Assembly (NCBI GenBank): GCA_946632055.1
Contig: CAMPAR010000001.1
Coordinates: 43,730-107,729, forward strand
Origin: an uncultured Lachnospiraceae bacterium
GTDB lineage: Bacteria; Bacillota; Clostridia; Lachnospirales; Lachnospiraceae
Direction of reading: 5' to 3'
DNA length: 64,000 nt
Position numbers and translations under genes: made by a program. The notes below the pieces were generated by a model, which saw nothing but the letters and a program-made list of their open reading frames with translations, had not been told where the DNA came from and ran no database searches. Below are positions 25,539-33,852 of this stretch, piece by piece (position 1 is the stretch's first letter; every line of letters begins with the position of its first letter).

Positions 25539-26267
25539 ATGGCTGAGAAACTCTATACGATCCCGGTCAACGACGCCTTTGACGAGCAGTCGGAGTGTCC
25601 GATCTGCTCGATGTACAAGAAGCTCGAGGATGACTCCATCGCTTTCATGATGGGACCGAGCTATATGGAAGACGATATCCGGATGGAGACGGACCGCGTC
25701 GGCTTCTGCAAGCCGCACATGCTGATGCTCTCGAAGCAGGAGAACCGGCTGGGGCTCGCGCTGATCCTGAAGACGCATCTGGACCGCCAGAAGAAGGAAG
25801 CGCTGCAGATCGCGGAAAAGCCCGTCAAGGCCTCGAAGCTCTTCCGGAAGGCGGAGGAGCCGGAAATCGTGAAATGGGCGCGGGAAAAAACCGTCTCCTG
25901 CTATATCTGCAATCGGATCAATGTGATGTTTCCCCATTATCTGGACACCGTACTCCGGCTGTACCAGAAGGACAGCGCGTTCCGTGAAAAATACGCGCAG
26001 TGCAAGGGCTTCTGCCAGGAGCATTTCGGTCTTCTGATCGAAAAAGCGCAGGAAGTCCTGAAAGAACAGGAACTGCAGAGCTTTGTCACGCTGACAGCAA
26101 AGCTCTACACAGATAACCTTCAGCGCCTCTCCGACGATCTGGACTGGTTTACGGACAAGTTCGATTACCGGTACCGGGACGCTCCATGGAAAAACTCGCG
26201 CGACGCAATCGAGCGGGCGGTCACTAAAACCAATGGTATACTACAGGAGAAAGGAAAAGAAAAATGA
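25539..26267 (+). CDS. DUF6062 family protein
   Basis: A 242-residue soluble protein. The N-terminus ECPICSMYKKLEDDSIAFMMGPSYMEDDIRMET followed by GFCKPHMLML is a pattern I associate with DUF6062 proteins of Lachnospiraceae. It has two cysteine pairs of the CPxC...CxxH sort (also SCYICNRIN and KGFCQEHF), which suggests two metal-binding halves. Function unknown. It sits 12 nt after glnS and overlaps mscL by 4 nt, so it is co-transcribed with both. Confidence 0.8.
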   Translation: MAEKLYTIPVNDAFDEQSECPICSMYKKLEDDSIAFMMGPSYMEDDIRMETDRVGFCKPHMLMLSKQENRLGLALILKTHLDRQKKEALQIAEKPVKASKLFRKAEEPEIVKWAREKTVSCYICNRINVMFPHYLDTVLRLYQKDSAFREKYAQCKGFCQEHFGLLIEKAQEVLKEQELQSFVTLTAKLYTDNLQRLSDDLDWFTDKFDYRYRDAPWKNSRDAIERAVTKTNGILQEKGKEK

Positions 26268-26689
26268 AAAAGTTTTTTAAGGAATTCAAGGAATTCGCGC
26301 TGAAAGGCAATGTCATGGATCTTGCAATCGGCATGATTATCGGTGCCGCTTTCACTGCGATTGTCACCAGTCTTGTGAATGACGTCATCATGCCCCTGCT
26401 GTCCCTGATTACCGCAGGTTATCTGGACTTCAGCAACATCGTCTGGCACGTCAACAATGTGGACATCAACTTCGGCACGCTTTTAACTGCGATCGTCACC
26501 TTCATCTGCATCGCGCTCGTTCTGTTCCTGCTGATCAAGCTGATCAAGAAGGTGGAGAGCCTGAAGAAGAAGGAAGAGGAAGCGGAGCCGACCACGAAGG
26601 AATGCCCCTTCTGCAAGTCTGAAATTCCGCTTATGGCTTCCCGCTGCCCTCACTGCACCAGCGAGCTTCCTGAAGAAGAGAAGAAGTAA
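26264..26689 (+). CDS. mscL: Large-conductance mechanosensitive channel MscL with C-terminal zinc ribbon
   Basis: A 141-residue channel protein that opens under membrane tension to release solutes. N-terminal FKEFALKGNVMDLAIGMIIGAAFTAIVTSLVNDVIMPLLSL is the MscL signature with TM1; TM2 is LTAIVTFICIALVLFLLIKLI. After the short cytoplasmic helix (KKEEEAEPTT) there is a zinc-ribbon-like CPFCKSEIPLMASRCPHC at residues about 115-132, an uncommon addition in place of a plain C-terminal helix end. ATGA overlap with the DUF6062 gene. Confidence 0.93.
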   Translation: MKKFFKEFKEFALKGNVMDLAIGMIIGAAFTAIVTSLVNDVIMPLLSLITAGYLDFSNIVWHVNNVDINFGTLLTAIVTFICIALVLFLLIKLIKKVESLKKKEEEAEPTTKECPFCKSEIPLMASRCPHCTSELPEEEKK

Positions 26690-26829
26690 AACGCAAGCGA
26701 TAATTGCGAAGATGTTCACAGCCTGTTCACACTTGTGTTTTATGATGTCAGCGTACAGGGTGAAAGCAGGGAACTTTCGAAAGCCCCTGTCTTACAGATC
26801 GTGAACGAATCAGGAAGGAGATTATAGCG

Positions 26830-27594
26830 ATGGGAAAAATCAGTAATCTTATTTTAGGCGGCGCGGCACTCGGCGCAGTGGCGGCGGCTGCTTATACCTA
26901 CATCAAGAAATACAACTCCATTGAGCCGAAGCGTGCGATGGCCGCTGAAGGCGGGGAGGAGAGAAGCTACGCGAATCTTGACACCGACCGCATGAAGGAA
27001 GCGGCGAAGCTGACCGCGGAAAGCATCAAGAACAGCAGCGTCAAGGCCTGGGGCGTCGCCAAGGACTCCGCAAAGGCCGTCGGCGGCATTGTGAAGGACA
27101 ACTACGGCGAGGAATTCAGCGAGAAGAAGGAAAAAGCCGCGGCAGCCTTCAATGACGTCAAGGAAAAGGCAAGCGTGAAGTTCAGCGAATTCAAGGAAAC
27201 CGCAGTGGAGAATTTCGACGCGGCGAAGGAAAGCGCTCAGGAGAAATTCGACGAGAAAAAGGAACAGCTCAAGGACAAAATCGACGATCTGAGAGATGAC
27301 AATCCGGCGGTTTTCGAGAAGGTGGACAAGGCGAAGGAAGCCGTTCGCGGCGCCTTTGATAGCGCGAAGGAAAAGGTCGAGGATGTGGTCCGCAGCGCGA
27401 AGGAGCAGGTGTCCGACGCGGTTGTGAACGCGAAGGAAGAAGCGGAAGAAGCCGCGGACGATGTGAAGGAAGCTGCGGAAGAAGCCAAAGACGCGGCGGA
27501 AGACCACTATACCTCCCTCGAAGAGGAAGTGGAAAAGACCGAAGCCTTTGAAAATGTGGAGAAGGCGGCGGATGACTTCATCCAGAACATCTGA
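26830..27594 (+). CDS. LEA/YtxH-like amphipathic coiled-coil protein
   Basis: A 254-residue protein. Residues about 5-22 are a hydrophobic Gly/Ala-rich helix (LILGGAALGAVAAAAYTYI), as in YtxH-type proteins. The rest is a long Lys/Glu/Ala-rich amphipathic helix with irregular 11-residue repeats (such as FNDVKEKASVKFSEFKE and FDAAKESAQEKFDEKKE), like late-embryogenesis-abundant or apolipoprotein-like proteins. It ends with an acidic segment. Such proteins are often stress-related, but no function can be assigned. GGAAGGAG lies upstream; the intergenic region before it contains TGTTCACA twice and a TATGAT. Confidence 0.75.
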   Translation: MGKISNLILGGAALGAVAAAAYTYIKKYNSIEPKRAMAAEGGEERSYANLDTDRMKEAAKLTAESIKNSSVKAWGVAKDSAKAVGGIVKDNYGEEFSEKKEKAAAAFNDVKEKASVKFSEFKETAVENFDAAKESAQEKFDEKKEQLKDKIDDLRDDNPAVFEKVDKAKEAVRGAFDSAKEKVEDVVRSAKEQVSDAVVNAKEEAEEAADDVKEAAEEAKDAAEDHYTSLEEEVEKTEAFENVEKAADDFIQNI

Positions 27595-27671
27595 TGATAC
27601 AAGGGAACTAATCCTATAAGCCGTGTCTGCTTGCAGACATCGGGCGCAGGGATGCGGTTTCTTTAAAACGG

Positions 27672-27703
27672 GAATACCGGCAATCACCTGGTTGCCGGTA
27701 TTC
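27672..27703 (+). terminator. Terminator-like hairpin after the LEA-like gene
   Basis: GAATACCGGCAA pairs with TTGCCGGTATTC (12 bp, perfect), followed by TTGACG, which is already the -35 box of the next promoter. Confidence 0.65.
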
Positions 27704-27732
27704 TTGACGATTTAGTATTATTCATATATAAT
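27704..27732 (+). promoter_or_regulatory. Promoter for the surface protein and perhaps mcsAB
   Basis: TTGACG, 17 nt, TATAAT. Start predicted near 27739, so translation begins at ATG 27782 rather than at the track start 27737. Confidence 0.8.
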
Positions 27733-27781
27733 AAGAGTGGGTTGGAAATTCAGTCTCTTTTTCATCGAGGAGAAACATAAA

Positions 27782-29698
27782 ATGAAAAACATTGGAAAAA
27801 TCTGCTTCACATATATGATCATCCTGATGCTCCTTTTGTCCGCTTTCCGGATCAGCGCCTCGGCTTCCGAGGAGCCGCCGTCGGAGTCCGCGGAAGCATC
27901 GGAAAACAATACGGATGCGACTGCCACGGAAGCGCCGCCGGCGACGGAGACTCCTGCCCCGCAGGAATTTCTCGTGACCGTAGTGAACGGCGGGGCCTAT
28001 GACGCCGAATCCGGCGGAAATCATATTGCTCAGGCGCCGGCGGGAACTCAGTTGTGGTTCCGCTTTGACGACTCCCTGCTGGATGAATATCACATGCTGA
28101 CCGGCTGGACGATCAACGGGGCGGAAGCCGGTTTCGGCAGCGCGAAGGTGGTTCCTTTTACGATGCCGAACTATGCCATCACGATCGAAGCCGTGATCGG
28201 AGAGAACCCCGAGGCGATTGCTTCCTCGGAGGAGGCCGCATCCAGAAGCGTGAGTGAATCGGAGTCGATCTCCGAGTCGGAAAGCATCTCGGAATCCGAA
28301 CGCATCTCCGAGTCGGAGTCCGCAAGTGAATCGGCTTCCGCGAGCGAGTCGGAGTCGATCCGGGAGTCCGAGGAAAACGCGAGCCGCGAGTCGGCCATCG
28401 AGCAGATGTCCATCGACGCGAGTATTGCCCAGTCGGAAAAGGAGTCCGCGCGTCTTGACGTGGACGGCTATCAGATTGTCCAGTATCTCAGGAAGATTCA
28501 GGCGCCGGCGGGCTTTACCAGGGCGAACGATAATCGGACCTTTGACGAGAGCACGGAGAGCTTTTACAGTTCGAAATACCGCCTGTACGTCTATTATGCC
28601 GAGAAGGACGATACCGAAGGCTATTATGTTTACGACAGGCTTCACGATACAATGATCCCCTTCGTTTCCTTCAGCGGAAGCGACGGACTGAAGTATATCA
28701 TTTCCGCGCCGGATTACAGCTCCGACCTCCCGAACGAGGTGATCGGAGAGACGCGGGTCAATTTGAGCATGCCCGGAAGCACCTCCTCCGCGGTTGTGCC
28801 CGGATGGAATGTGGAAGGCAGCGATGCGAGACTGTATCCGCTGCTGTATCTTGCCGGAGAAGACGGTTCCCGGAGCTTTTTCGTCTACCAGGAGTCGGAG
28901 GGCGCGATTTCCCTGACGCCCTGGGAGGATTTCAGGGAAGAAATGCAGGAGGCGGAGGAAACCGAGACCTCTTCGGAGGAAAGCGTCTCCGAGAGCGAAA
29001 CGGTGAGCGTTTCGGAAGAAAGCACGGAAACCGCGACGGCCGCGCCGGAGAGAAGGCAGGAGTCCCTGCTCGGAAACTATGTGCTCTGGATTGTGGTCGG
29101 GGCTTTGATTGTGATGCTCCTCGTGGCCGCGATTATCATCGTGGTGCAGATGAGCCGGAAGCAGGAAGAAAAGGAACGCGAGATCGACTTCGAGGAAATC
29201 CCCGAGGACGATGAGCTCCTGATTCAGGATGAGCCTGTGGACCGGGACCGCTTCGATACGGCCTATACGCAGGAGGACAATGATCTCGAGCCCTTCGATA
29301 TCAGCTTTGAAGACGCCTTCCCGGAGGAAATGGGCGTATCCTCCTTCGCGCCGCCGAAGGAAGAAGCAGCAAGCGTAACGGTGCAGGAGGACGACGTCCC
29401 CGCGGTCGAAAAGGTGGAGGGAGAGGTGGTAACGCCGGAGCCCTTCGACGCGGAACCGATTGAAATTGACGGACCTGACGACGACAGCGTGGAGGAAGTC
29501 CGCGTGCGGGTTCGCCGGACGGAAATCAAGGATACGGAAGTCTATGTGCGCCGCAGGGGCGGACGAAGAGCCGGCTCCTCGGCGGAAGACCGGCAGGATA
29601 CGGCTTCCGAGGGGAGCGACGGCTCCGGAATGCCCGCGATTTACGACGAAGTGCTTCAGGATGACTTTGAAGTGGTGGACTTCAAGAAAAGAAACTAA
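27782..29698 (+). CDS. Large Ser/Glu-rich surface protein with one membrane span and acidic cytoplasmic tail
   Basis: 638 residues from ATG 27782 (GAGGAG upstream). A signal peptide (KICFTYMIILMLLLSAFRISASA) precedes an InlB-B-like beta module (FLVTVVNGGAYDAESGGNHI ... MPNYAITIEAVI, about 60-145). Then come a SESE-type low-complexity stretch (about 153-206), a Tyr-rich beta domain (about 215-390), a second Ser/Glu linker, one membrane helix (YVLWIVVGALIVMLLVAAIIIVVQM, about 430-457) and a 180-residue, very acidic cytoplasmic tail ending with a basic patch (YVRRRGGRRAG). The layout suggests an anchored surface protein with an intracellular domain. Function unknown; it lies 19 nt before mcsA. 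Confidence 0.75.
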   Translation: MKNIGKICFTYMIILMLLLSAFRISASASEEPPSESAEASENNTDATATEAPPATETPAPQEFLVTVVNGGAYDAESGGNHIAQAPAGTQLWFRFDDSLLDEYHMLTGWTINGAEAGFGSAKVVPFTMPNYAITIEAVIGENPEAIASSEEAASRSVSESESISESESISESERISESESASESASASESESIRESEENASRESAIEQMSIDASIAQSEKESARLDVDGYQIVQYLRKIQAPAGFTRANDNRTFDESTESFYSSKYRLYVYYAEKDDTEGYYVYDRLHDTMIPFVSFSGSDGLKYIISAPDYSSDLPNEVIGETRVNLSMPGSTSSAVVPGWNVEGSDARLYPLLYLAGEDGSRSFFVYQESEGAISLTPWEDFREEMQEAEETETSSEESVSESETVSVSEESTETATAAPERRQESLLGNYVLWIVVGALIVMLLVAAIIIVVQMSRKQEEKEREIDFEEIPEDDELLIQDEPVDRDRFDTAYTQEDNDLEPFDISFEDAFPEEMGVSSFAPPKEEAASVTVQEDDVPAVEKVEGEVVTPEPFDAEPIEIDGPDDDSVEEVRVRVRRTEIKDTEVYVRRRGGRRAGSSAEDRQDTASEGSDGSGMPAIYDEVLQDDFEVVDFKKRN

Positions 29699-29717
29699 GA
29701 AAAAGCGGTGACTGAAA

Positions 29718-30278
29718 ATGCTTTGCGAAAAATGTCATGAAAAAGAAGCAACCGTGCGGATCACGCGGATTCATAACGGCAGTTCGGAAACGCATAATCT
29801 GTGTCAGGACTGCGCGAATTCCTTCCGTGCCGACGACCCGGAAGCACAGGATTTTTCCAAGGCGATCTTCAAGCTGCTTGCGGATGCGCTCATGAAGCAT
29901 CTCGGGCAGAATGCCGGGACCGAGGAGGACGAGCGGGCGAAAAAGCTTTCCTGCCCGACCTGCGGCAAAACCTACGGAGAAATCCTGGAGGACGGCGCCT
30001 TCGGCTGCGCGGACTGCTACGAGTCCTTTGAGCCCTATATCCGGCCGATGCTCCTCAGAATGCAGGGCGCGGATACCCATACCGGGAAGAAAGCCGGCGC
30101 GTCCGGAAAAAAATCCGTGAAGAAGCAGCAGAAAATCACCGAGGACGTTTTAAGCCCAAAGGAGGAGCTTTCCGTGCTTTCGGACCGCCTGAAGCTGGCG
30201 GTTTCCGAAGAAAACTACGAAGAGGCGGCGCGGCTTCGGGATGAAATCAACCGCCTGAAGGAGGAGAAGCATGGATGA
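29718..30278 (+). CDS. mcsA: McsA, zinc-finger activator of the McsB arginine kinase
   Basis: A 186-residue protein with paired zinc-binding CxxC motifs: MLCEKCHEKEATVRI, LCQDCANSF, LSCPTCGKTYGEI and FGCADCYESF. A C-terminal UVR motif (LKLAVSEENYEEAARLRDEINRLKEE) follows, as in McsA and UvrB/C. McsA activates and delivers substrates to McsB in Firmicutes protein quality control. All eight cysteines are present. It overlaps mcsB by 8 nt. Confidence 0.92.
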   Translation: MLCEKCHEKEATVRITRIHNGSSETHNLCQDCANSFRADDPEAQDFSKAIFKLLADALMKHLGQNAGTEEDERAKKLSCPTCGKTYGEILEDGAFGCADCYESFEPYIRPMLLRMQGADTHTGKKAGASGKKSVKKQQKITEDVLSPKEELSVLSDRLKLAVSEENYEEAARLRDEINRLKEEKHG

Positions 30279-31311
30279 ACGCTGGTATCACCGGCCCGGT
30301 GAGAATGACGATATCATTCAGGTCAGCCGCGTCCGTCTTCTCCGGAATTTCAAAAAGTGGGTTTTCCCGGGCAGAATGACGGAAAAGGACCGCGAGGAGC
30401 TGATGACGGAGGTCGATACCCGGCTTCCGCGGCTCCCGGAAATTCTCGGTCAGAGCATTCAGAAGCTCAGGACGGACGAGCTTACGGAGGCTGAAAAGCT
30501 GACGCTGCAGGAACGGCTTCTCATCAATAAAGCGACGCTGGAGCAGCAGGAAAAGGCGCTGGTCTATGCGAGCGCCGACGAGGCCTTCAGCATGACGGTT
30601 GGCGGCGCGGATCATGTGCGGCTCCTTCTTTCGGAGCACGGACAGAATCTCTATTCGCTCTACGAGCGCCTTGAACAGGTCGACAGCTATATCGACAGCC
30701 GGATTCCCTACGCCTTCAGTAAGAAAATCGGCTTCAAGACCTCGACGCTTGCCAACGTCGGCACCGGAATGCGCGCCTATTATGTGATGCACCTGCCGCT
30801 TCTTTCGGAAAGCCGGAATTTCCAGACGCTGTCCCGGGAAATGATCAAATTCGGCGTGGTGATGAAGGAGGCCTGGATCTCCGGCGCGAAGACCATCGGC
30901 GGCCTGTATGTCCTGTATAACCAGCGAACGCTCGGCCTGCAGGAAAAGGAGCTGATGGACATCCTGACGAACGTCGCAAACCGGCTGATGGGGGAGGAGC
31001 GCGAGCTTCGGGACAAGCTGCAGCAGCTGTCTTTGGAGGACCGCGTCTGCCGCTCCTACGGAATTCTGAAATATGCGAAGCAGCTGGACTTCCCGGAGGG
31101 CTGCAAGCATCTTTCCAATATCCTGCTCGGCGCGTCCACGGGGCTTCTTACGGTCCGCGGAGATCTGTCTGTATACGAGCTCATGCTCGGAATATTCCCG
31201 GGAAATCTGCAGTTTTATTATAAAACTCAGGCCGATGATGCTGAAGTGCGCGTGCTCCGCGCAAAGTATCTGCAGGAGTATCTGAAGTTTATCAGCCTGG
31301 AAGAAAGCTGA
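30271..31311 (+). CDS. mcsB: McsB-like ATP:guanido phosphotransferase, catalytic residues not conserved
   Basis: A 346-residue homologue of the protein arginine kinase that marks proteins for ClpCP. The family fold is clear: VSRVRLLRNFKKWVFPG, ANVGTGMRAYYVMHLPLL, LYNQRTLGLQEKEL, DRVCRSYGILKYA. However, the NEEDH motif of active enzymes reads GGADH (residues 111-115), and the CPTN block with the conserved Cys reads TLAN (159-162). The Arg/Lys after TLG is Leu. Catalysis is therefore doubtful. It sits in the normal mcsA-mcsB-clpC order, so a regulatory or scaffold role is possible. Confidence 0.88.
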   Translation: MDERWYHRPGENDDIIQVSRVRLLRNFKKWVFPGRMTEKDREELMTEVDTRLPRLPEILGQSIQKLRTDELTEAEKLTLQERLLINKATLEQQEKALVYASADEAFSMTVGGADHVRLLLSEHGQNLYSLYERLEQVDSYIDSRIPYAFSKKIGFKTSTLANVGTGMRAYYVMHLPLLSESRNFQTLSREMIKFGVVMKEAWISGAKTIGGLYVLYNQRTLGLQEKELMDILTNVANRLMGEERELRDKLQQLSLEDRVCRSYGILKYAKQLDFPEGCKHLSNILLGASTGLLTVRGDLSVYELMLGIFPGNLQFYYKTQADDAEVRVLRAKYLQEYLKFISLEES

Positions 31312-31322
31312 AAATAAAAGCA

Positions 31323-31355
31323 GAAGGGAGAAGCTTTTTATCGGCTCTCCCTTTT
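31323..31355 (+). terminator. Terminator between mcsB and clpC
   Basis: GAAGGGAGA... and TCTCCCTTTT form a stem ending in a short T-run, 35-45 nt before the clpC start. It may reduce read-through from mcsAB into clpC. I see no clear separate clpC promoter. Confidence 0.6.
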
Positions 31356-31389
31356 AAGAAACTATACACAGAAAAGAGACAGTCTGAAC

Positions 31390-33852
31390 ATGGTTAATCG
31401 TTTTACGGAAACAGCGAAAAAGGCGCTGAATCTTTCGAAAAAGGCTGCGGAGGAGCTGGGCGCGGGGCCGGTCGGGACCGAGCACCTGCTTCTCGGGCTT
31501 ACGAGAGTCTCGGAAGGCCTCGCCTACGAGGTGCTCTCTGCCAACGGAATTTTCGCTCAGGATATTCACGACCTGATCACCAAATACCTGGTGCAGGACT
31601 ACTCGGTCGTGGAGTTTGCGGGCTACGAGTATACCCCGATGTCCACCCGGATCCTGAATGAATCCGTGGAGAAGGCGCGGCTTTATAAATCCAGCCTTGT
31701 CGGGACGGAGCATCTTCTGATGGCCATTCTGGCCTTCCCGAACTGCTCGGCGTGCAAGCTTCTGACCGCATTCAATATTTCTCTCGAGCGGCTGCACGTG
31801 GATCTTGTGACCGCGATCCAGGAAGGCGCCGGGAAATCCGCGGGGAACCGGGAAGACGGAAGCGCTGCCCGTCGTCAGGGAAGCCAGAAGACGCCGACGC
31901 TTGACATGTACAGCCGGGATCTGACCGCGCAGGCATCCGCAGGGCTTCTCGACCCCGTGATCGGGCGCGAGCATGAAATCCAGCGGATCATCCAGATCCT
32001 TTCCCGCCGCACGAAGAACAACCCCTGCCTCATCGGCGAGCCGGGCGTCGGAAAGACGGCGGTCGTCGAGGGACTCGCGAACCGGATCGCGGAAGGCAAT
32101 ATTCCGGACATCATGAAGGATAAGCGCCTCCTGACGCTCGACCTTTCCGGCATGGTCGCGGGCTCCAAGTACCGCGGCGAATTCGAGGAGCGCATCAAGA
32201 ACGTCATCGCGGAAGCGGCCTCGGATAAGTCGATCATCCTGTTTATCGATGAAATCCACACGATTATCGGTGCCGGCGGGGCGGAAGGCGCGCTCGACGC
32301 CGCCAACATTATCAAGCCCTCCCTCGCACGCGGCGAGATCCAGCTGATCGGCGCCACGACGATATCCGAATACCGCAAGCACATCGAAAAGGACGCCGCG
32401 CTCGAGCGCCGTTTCCAGCCGGTCACGGTGGAGGAGCCGACGGAAGAGGAGACTGTGGAGATCCTGAAGGGCCTCCGGAAAGCCTACGAAGACCATCACC
32501 GGGTCATCATCACGGACGACGCCCTGACGGCCGCCGCAAAGCTTTCCACGCGTTATATCTCGGACCGGTTCCTTCCCGATAAGGCGATCGACCTCATCGA
32601 TGAAGCGGCGAGCAAGGTCCGGCTCTCGACCTACGTGCAGCCGAAGAAGATCCGGTCAGCTTCGGATGAACTGAAGGCGCTTGAAAAGGAAAAGGAAGAC
32701 GCGGTCTTCAAGCAGGAATTCGAGCGCGCGGGCGATATCAAGCGCGCGCAGGACAAGCTCCGCGCGAAGCTGAACAAGCTGAAGGAAAGCTGGGAAAAGG
32801 AACAGAATGAGGCGCGTCCTCTCGTAACGGAGGAGGAAATCGCCGACGTCGTAAGCGGCTGGACGAAGATCCCGGTCAAGTCTCTGAAGGAAACCGAGGC
32901 TAACCGCCTGAAGAACATGGAGGGAACGCTCCACAAGCGCGTCGTCTCGCAGGACGAGGCCGTGAGCGCCGTAAGTAAGGCGATCCGCCGCGGGCGCGTG
33001 GGCCTCAAGGACCCGAAGCGTCCGATCGGCTCCTTCCTCTTCCTCGGACCCACCGGCGTCGGAAAAACCGAGCTTTGCAAGGCGCTCGCCGAAGCCATGT
33101 TCGGCTCCGAAAACGCCATGATCCGTGTCGATATGTCTGAATACATGGAGAAGCATTCGGTCAGCAAGCTGATCGGTTCGCCTCCCGGATACGTCGGCTT
33201 TGAAGAGGGCGGCCAGCTCTCCGAAAAGGTGCGCCGGAACCCGTATTCGGTGCTGCTTTTCGATGAAATCGAGAAGGCGCACCCGGATGTCTTCAACATC
33301 CTCCTGCAGGTGCTCGACGACGGTCAGATTACCGATTCGCAGGGGCGGAAGATTGACTTCAAGAATACCATCATCATCATGACCTCGAACTGCGGCGCGG
33401 AGAATATCATTACTCCCAAGGTGCTCGGCTTCGGCTCCAAGAAGAACGACGAAGCGGACTACCAGGTGATGAAGGAGCGCGTGATGGAGGCCGTCCGCCG
33501 TACCTTCAAGCCGGAATTCCTGAACCGGATTGATGAGATCATCGTGTTCCATCCGCTGAATAAGGAGAACATGAAGGACATCGTTAACATCATGCTGAAA
33601 GACCTCTCGAGAAGGGCGAAGGAACAGATGAGCCTCACGCTTCGTTTCAGCGCTTCCGCGAAGGATCTTCTGATCGAGAAGGGCTATGACCCGAAATACG
33701 GCGCGCGTCCCTTAAAGCGTGTGATTCAGAACCTCGTGGAGGATGAGCTCGCCGGAAAGATTCTGGACGGCAGCTTCAAAGAGGGTGATGTCGTCAGTGT
33801 AGGAAAGGCAAAGGATGCGCTGACCTTTAATAAGAGTGAACATCATGGCTAA
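31390..33852 (+). CDS. clpC: ATP-dependent Clp protease ATP-binding subunit ClpC
   Basis: An 820-residue Hsp100 unfoldase. It has two N-domain repeats (GTEHLLLG and VGTEHLLMA), AAA1 with Walker A GEPGVGKTAVVEG, a coiled-coil M-domain with a UVR-like segment (FKQEFERAGDIKRAQDKL), AAA2 with Walker A GPTGVGKTELCKALAEAMFG, and the LGF loop for ClpP docking. The glutamates of both GTEH motifs correspond to the phosphoarginine-binding residues of B. subtilis ClpC (E32, E106) and are conserved. A ctsR repressor gene is missing from the operon. radA starts inside the clpC stop region. Confidence 0.96.
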   Translation: MVNRFTETAKKALNLSKKAAEELGAGPVGTEHLLLGLTRVSEGLAYEVLSANGIFAQDIHDLITKYLVQDYSVVEFAGYEYTPMSTRILNESVEKARLYKSSLVGTEHLLMAILAFPNCSACKLLTAFNISLERLHVDLVTAIQEGAGKSAGNREDGSAARRQGSQKTPTLDMYSRDLTAQASAGLLDPVIGREHEIQRIIQILSRRTKNNPCLIGEPGVGKTAVVEGLANRIAEGNIPDIMKDKRLLTLDLSGMVAGSKYRGEFEERIKNVIAEAASDKSIILFIDEIHTIIGAGGAEGALDAANIIKPSLARGEIQLIGATTISEYRKHIEKDAALERRFQPVTVEEPTEEETVEILKGLRKAYEDHHRVIITDDALTAAAKLSTRYISDRFLPDKAIDLIDEAASKVRLSTYVQPKKIRSASDELKALEKEKEDAVFKQEFERAGDIKRAQDKLRAKLNKLKESWEKEQNEARPLVTEEEIADVVSGWTKIPVKSLKETEANRLKNMEGTLHKRVVSQDEAVSAVSKAIRRGRVGLKDPKRPIGSFLFLGPTGVGKTELCKALAEAMFGSENAMIRVDMSEYMEKHSVSKLIGSPPGYVGFEEGGQLSEKVRRNPYSVLLFDEIEKAHPDVFNILLQVLDDGQITDSQGRKIDFKNTIIIMTSNCGAENIITPKVLGFGSKKNDEADYQVMKERVMEAVRRTFKPEFLNRIDEIIVFHPLNKENMKDIVNIMLKDLSRRAKEQMSLTLRFSASAKDLLIEKGYDPKYGARPLKRVIQNLVEDELAGKILDGSFKEGDVVSVGKAKDALTFNKSEHHG

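Noticed and set aside
23790-26024. 744-residue minus-strand ORF opposite glnS and the DUF6062 gene
   Set aside because: Same antisense-frame artefact, spanning two real genes and their gap.
28240-28400. CRISPR-like or tandem-repeat DNA from the repeated GAGTCGGAG units
   Set aside because: It is codon-level repetition of Ser-Glu within a coding region, without spacers or constant unit length.
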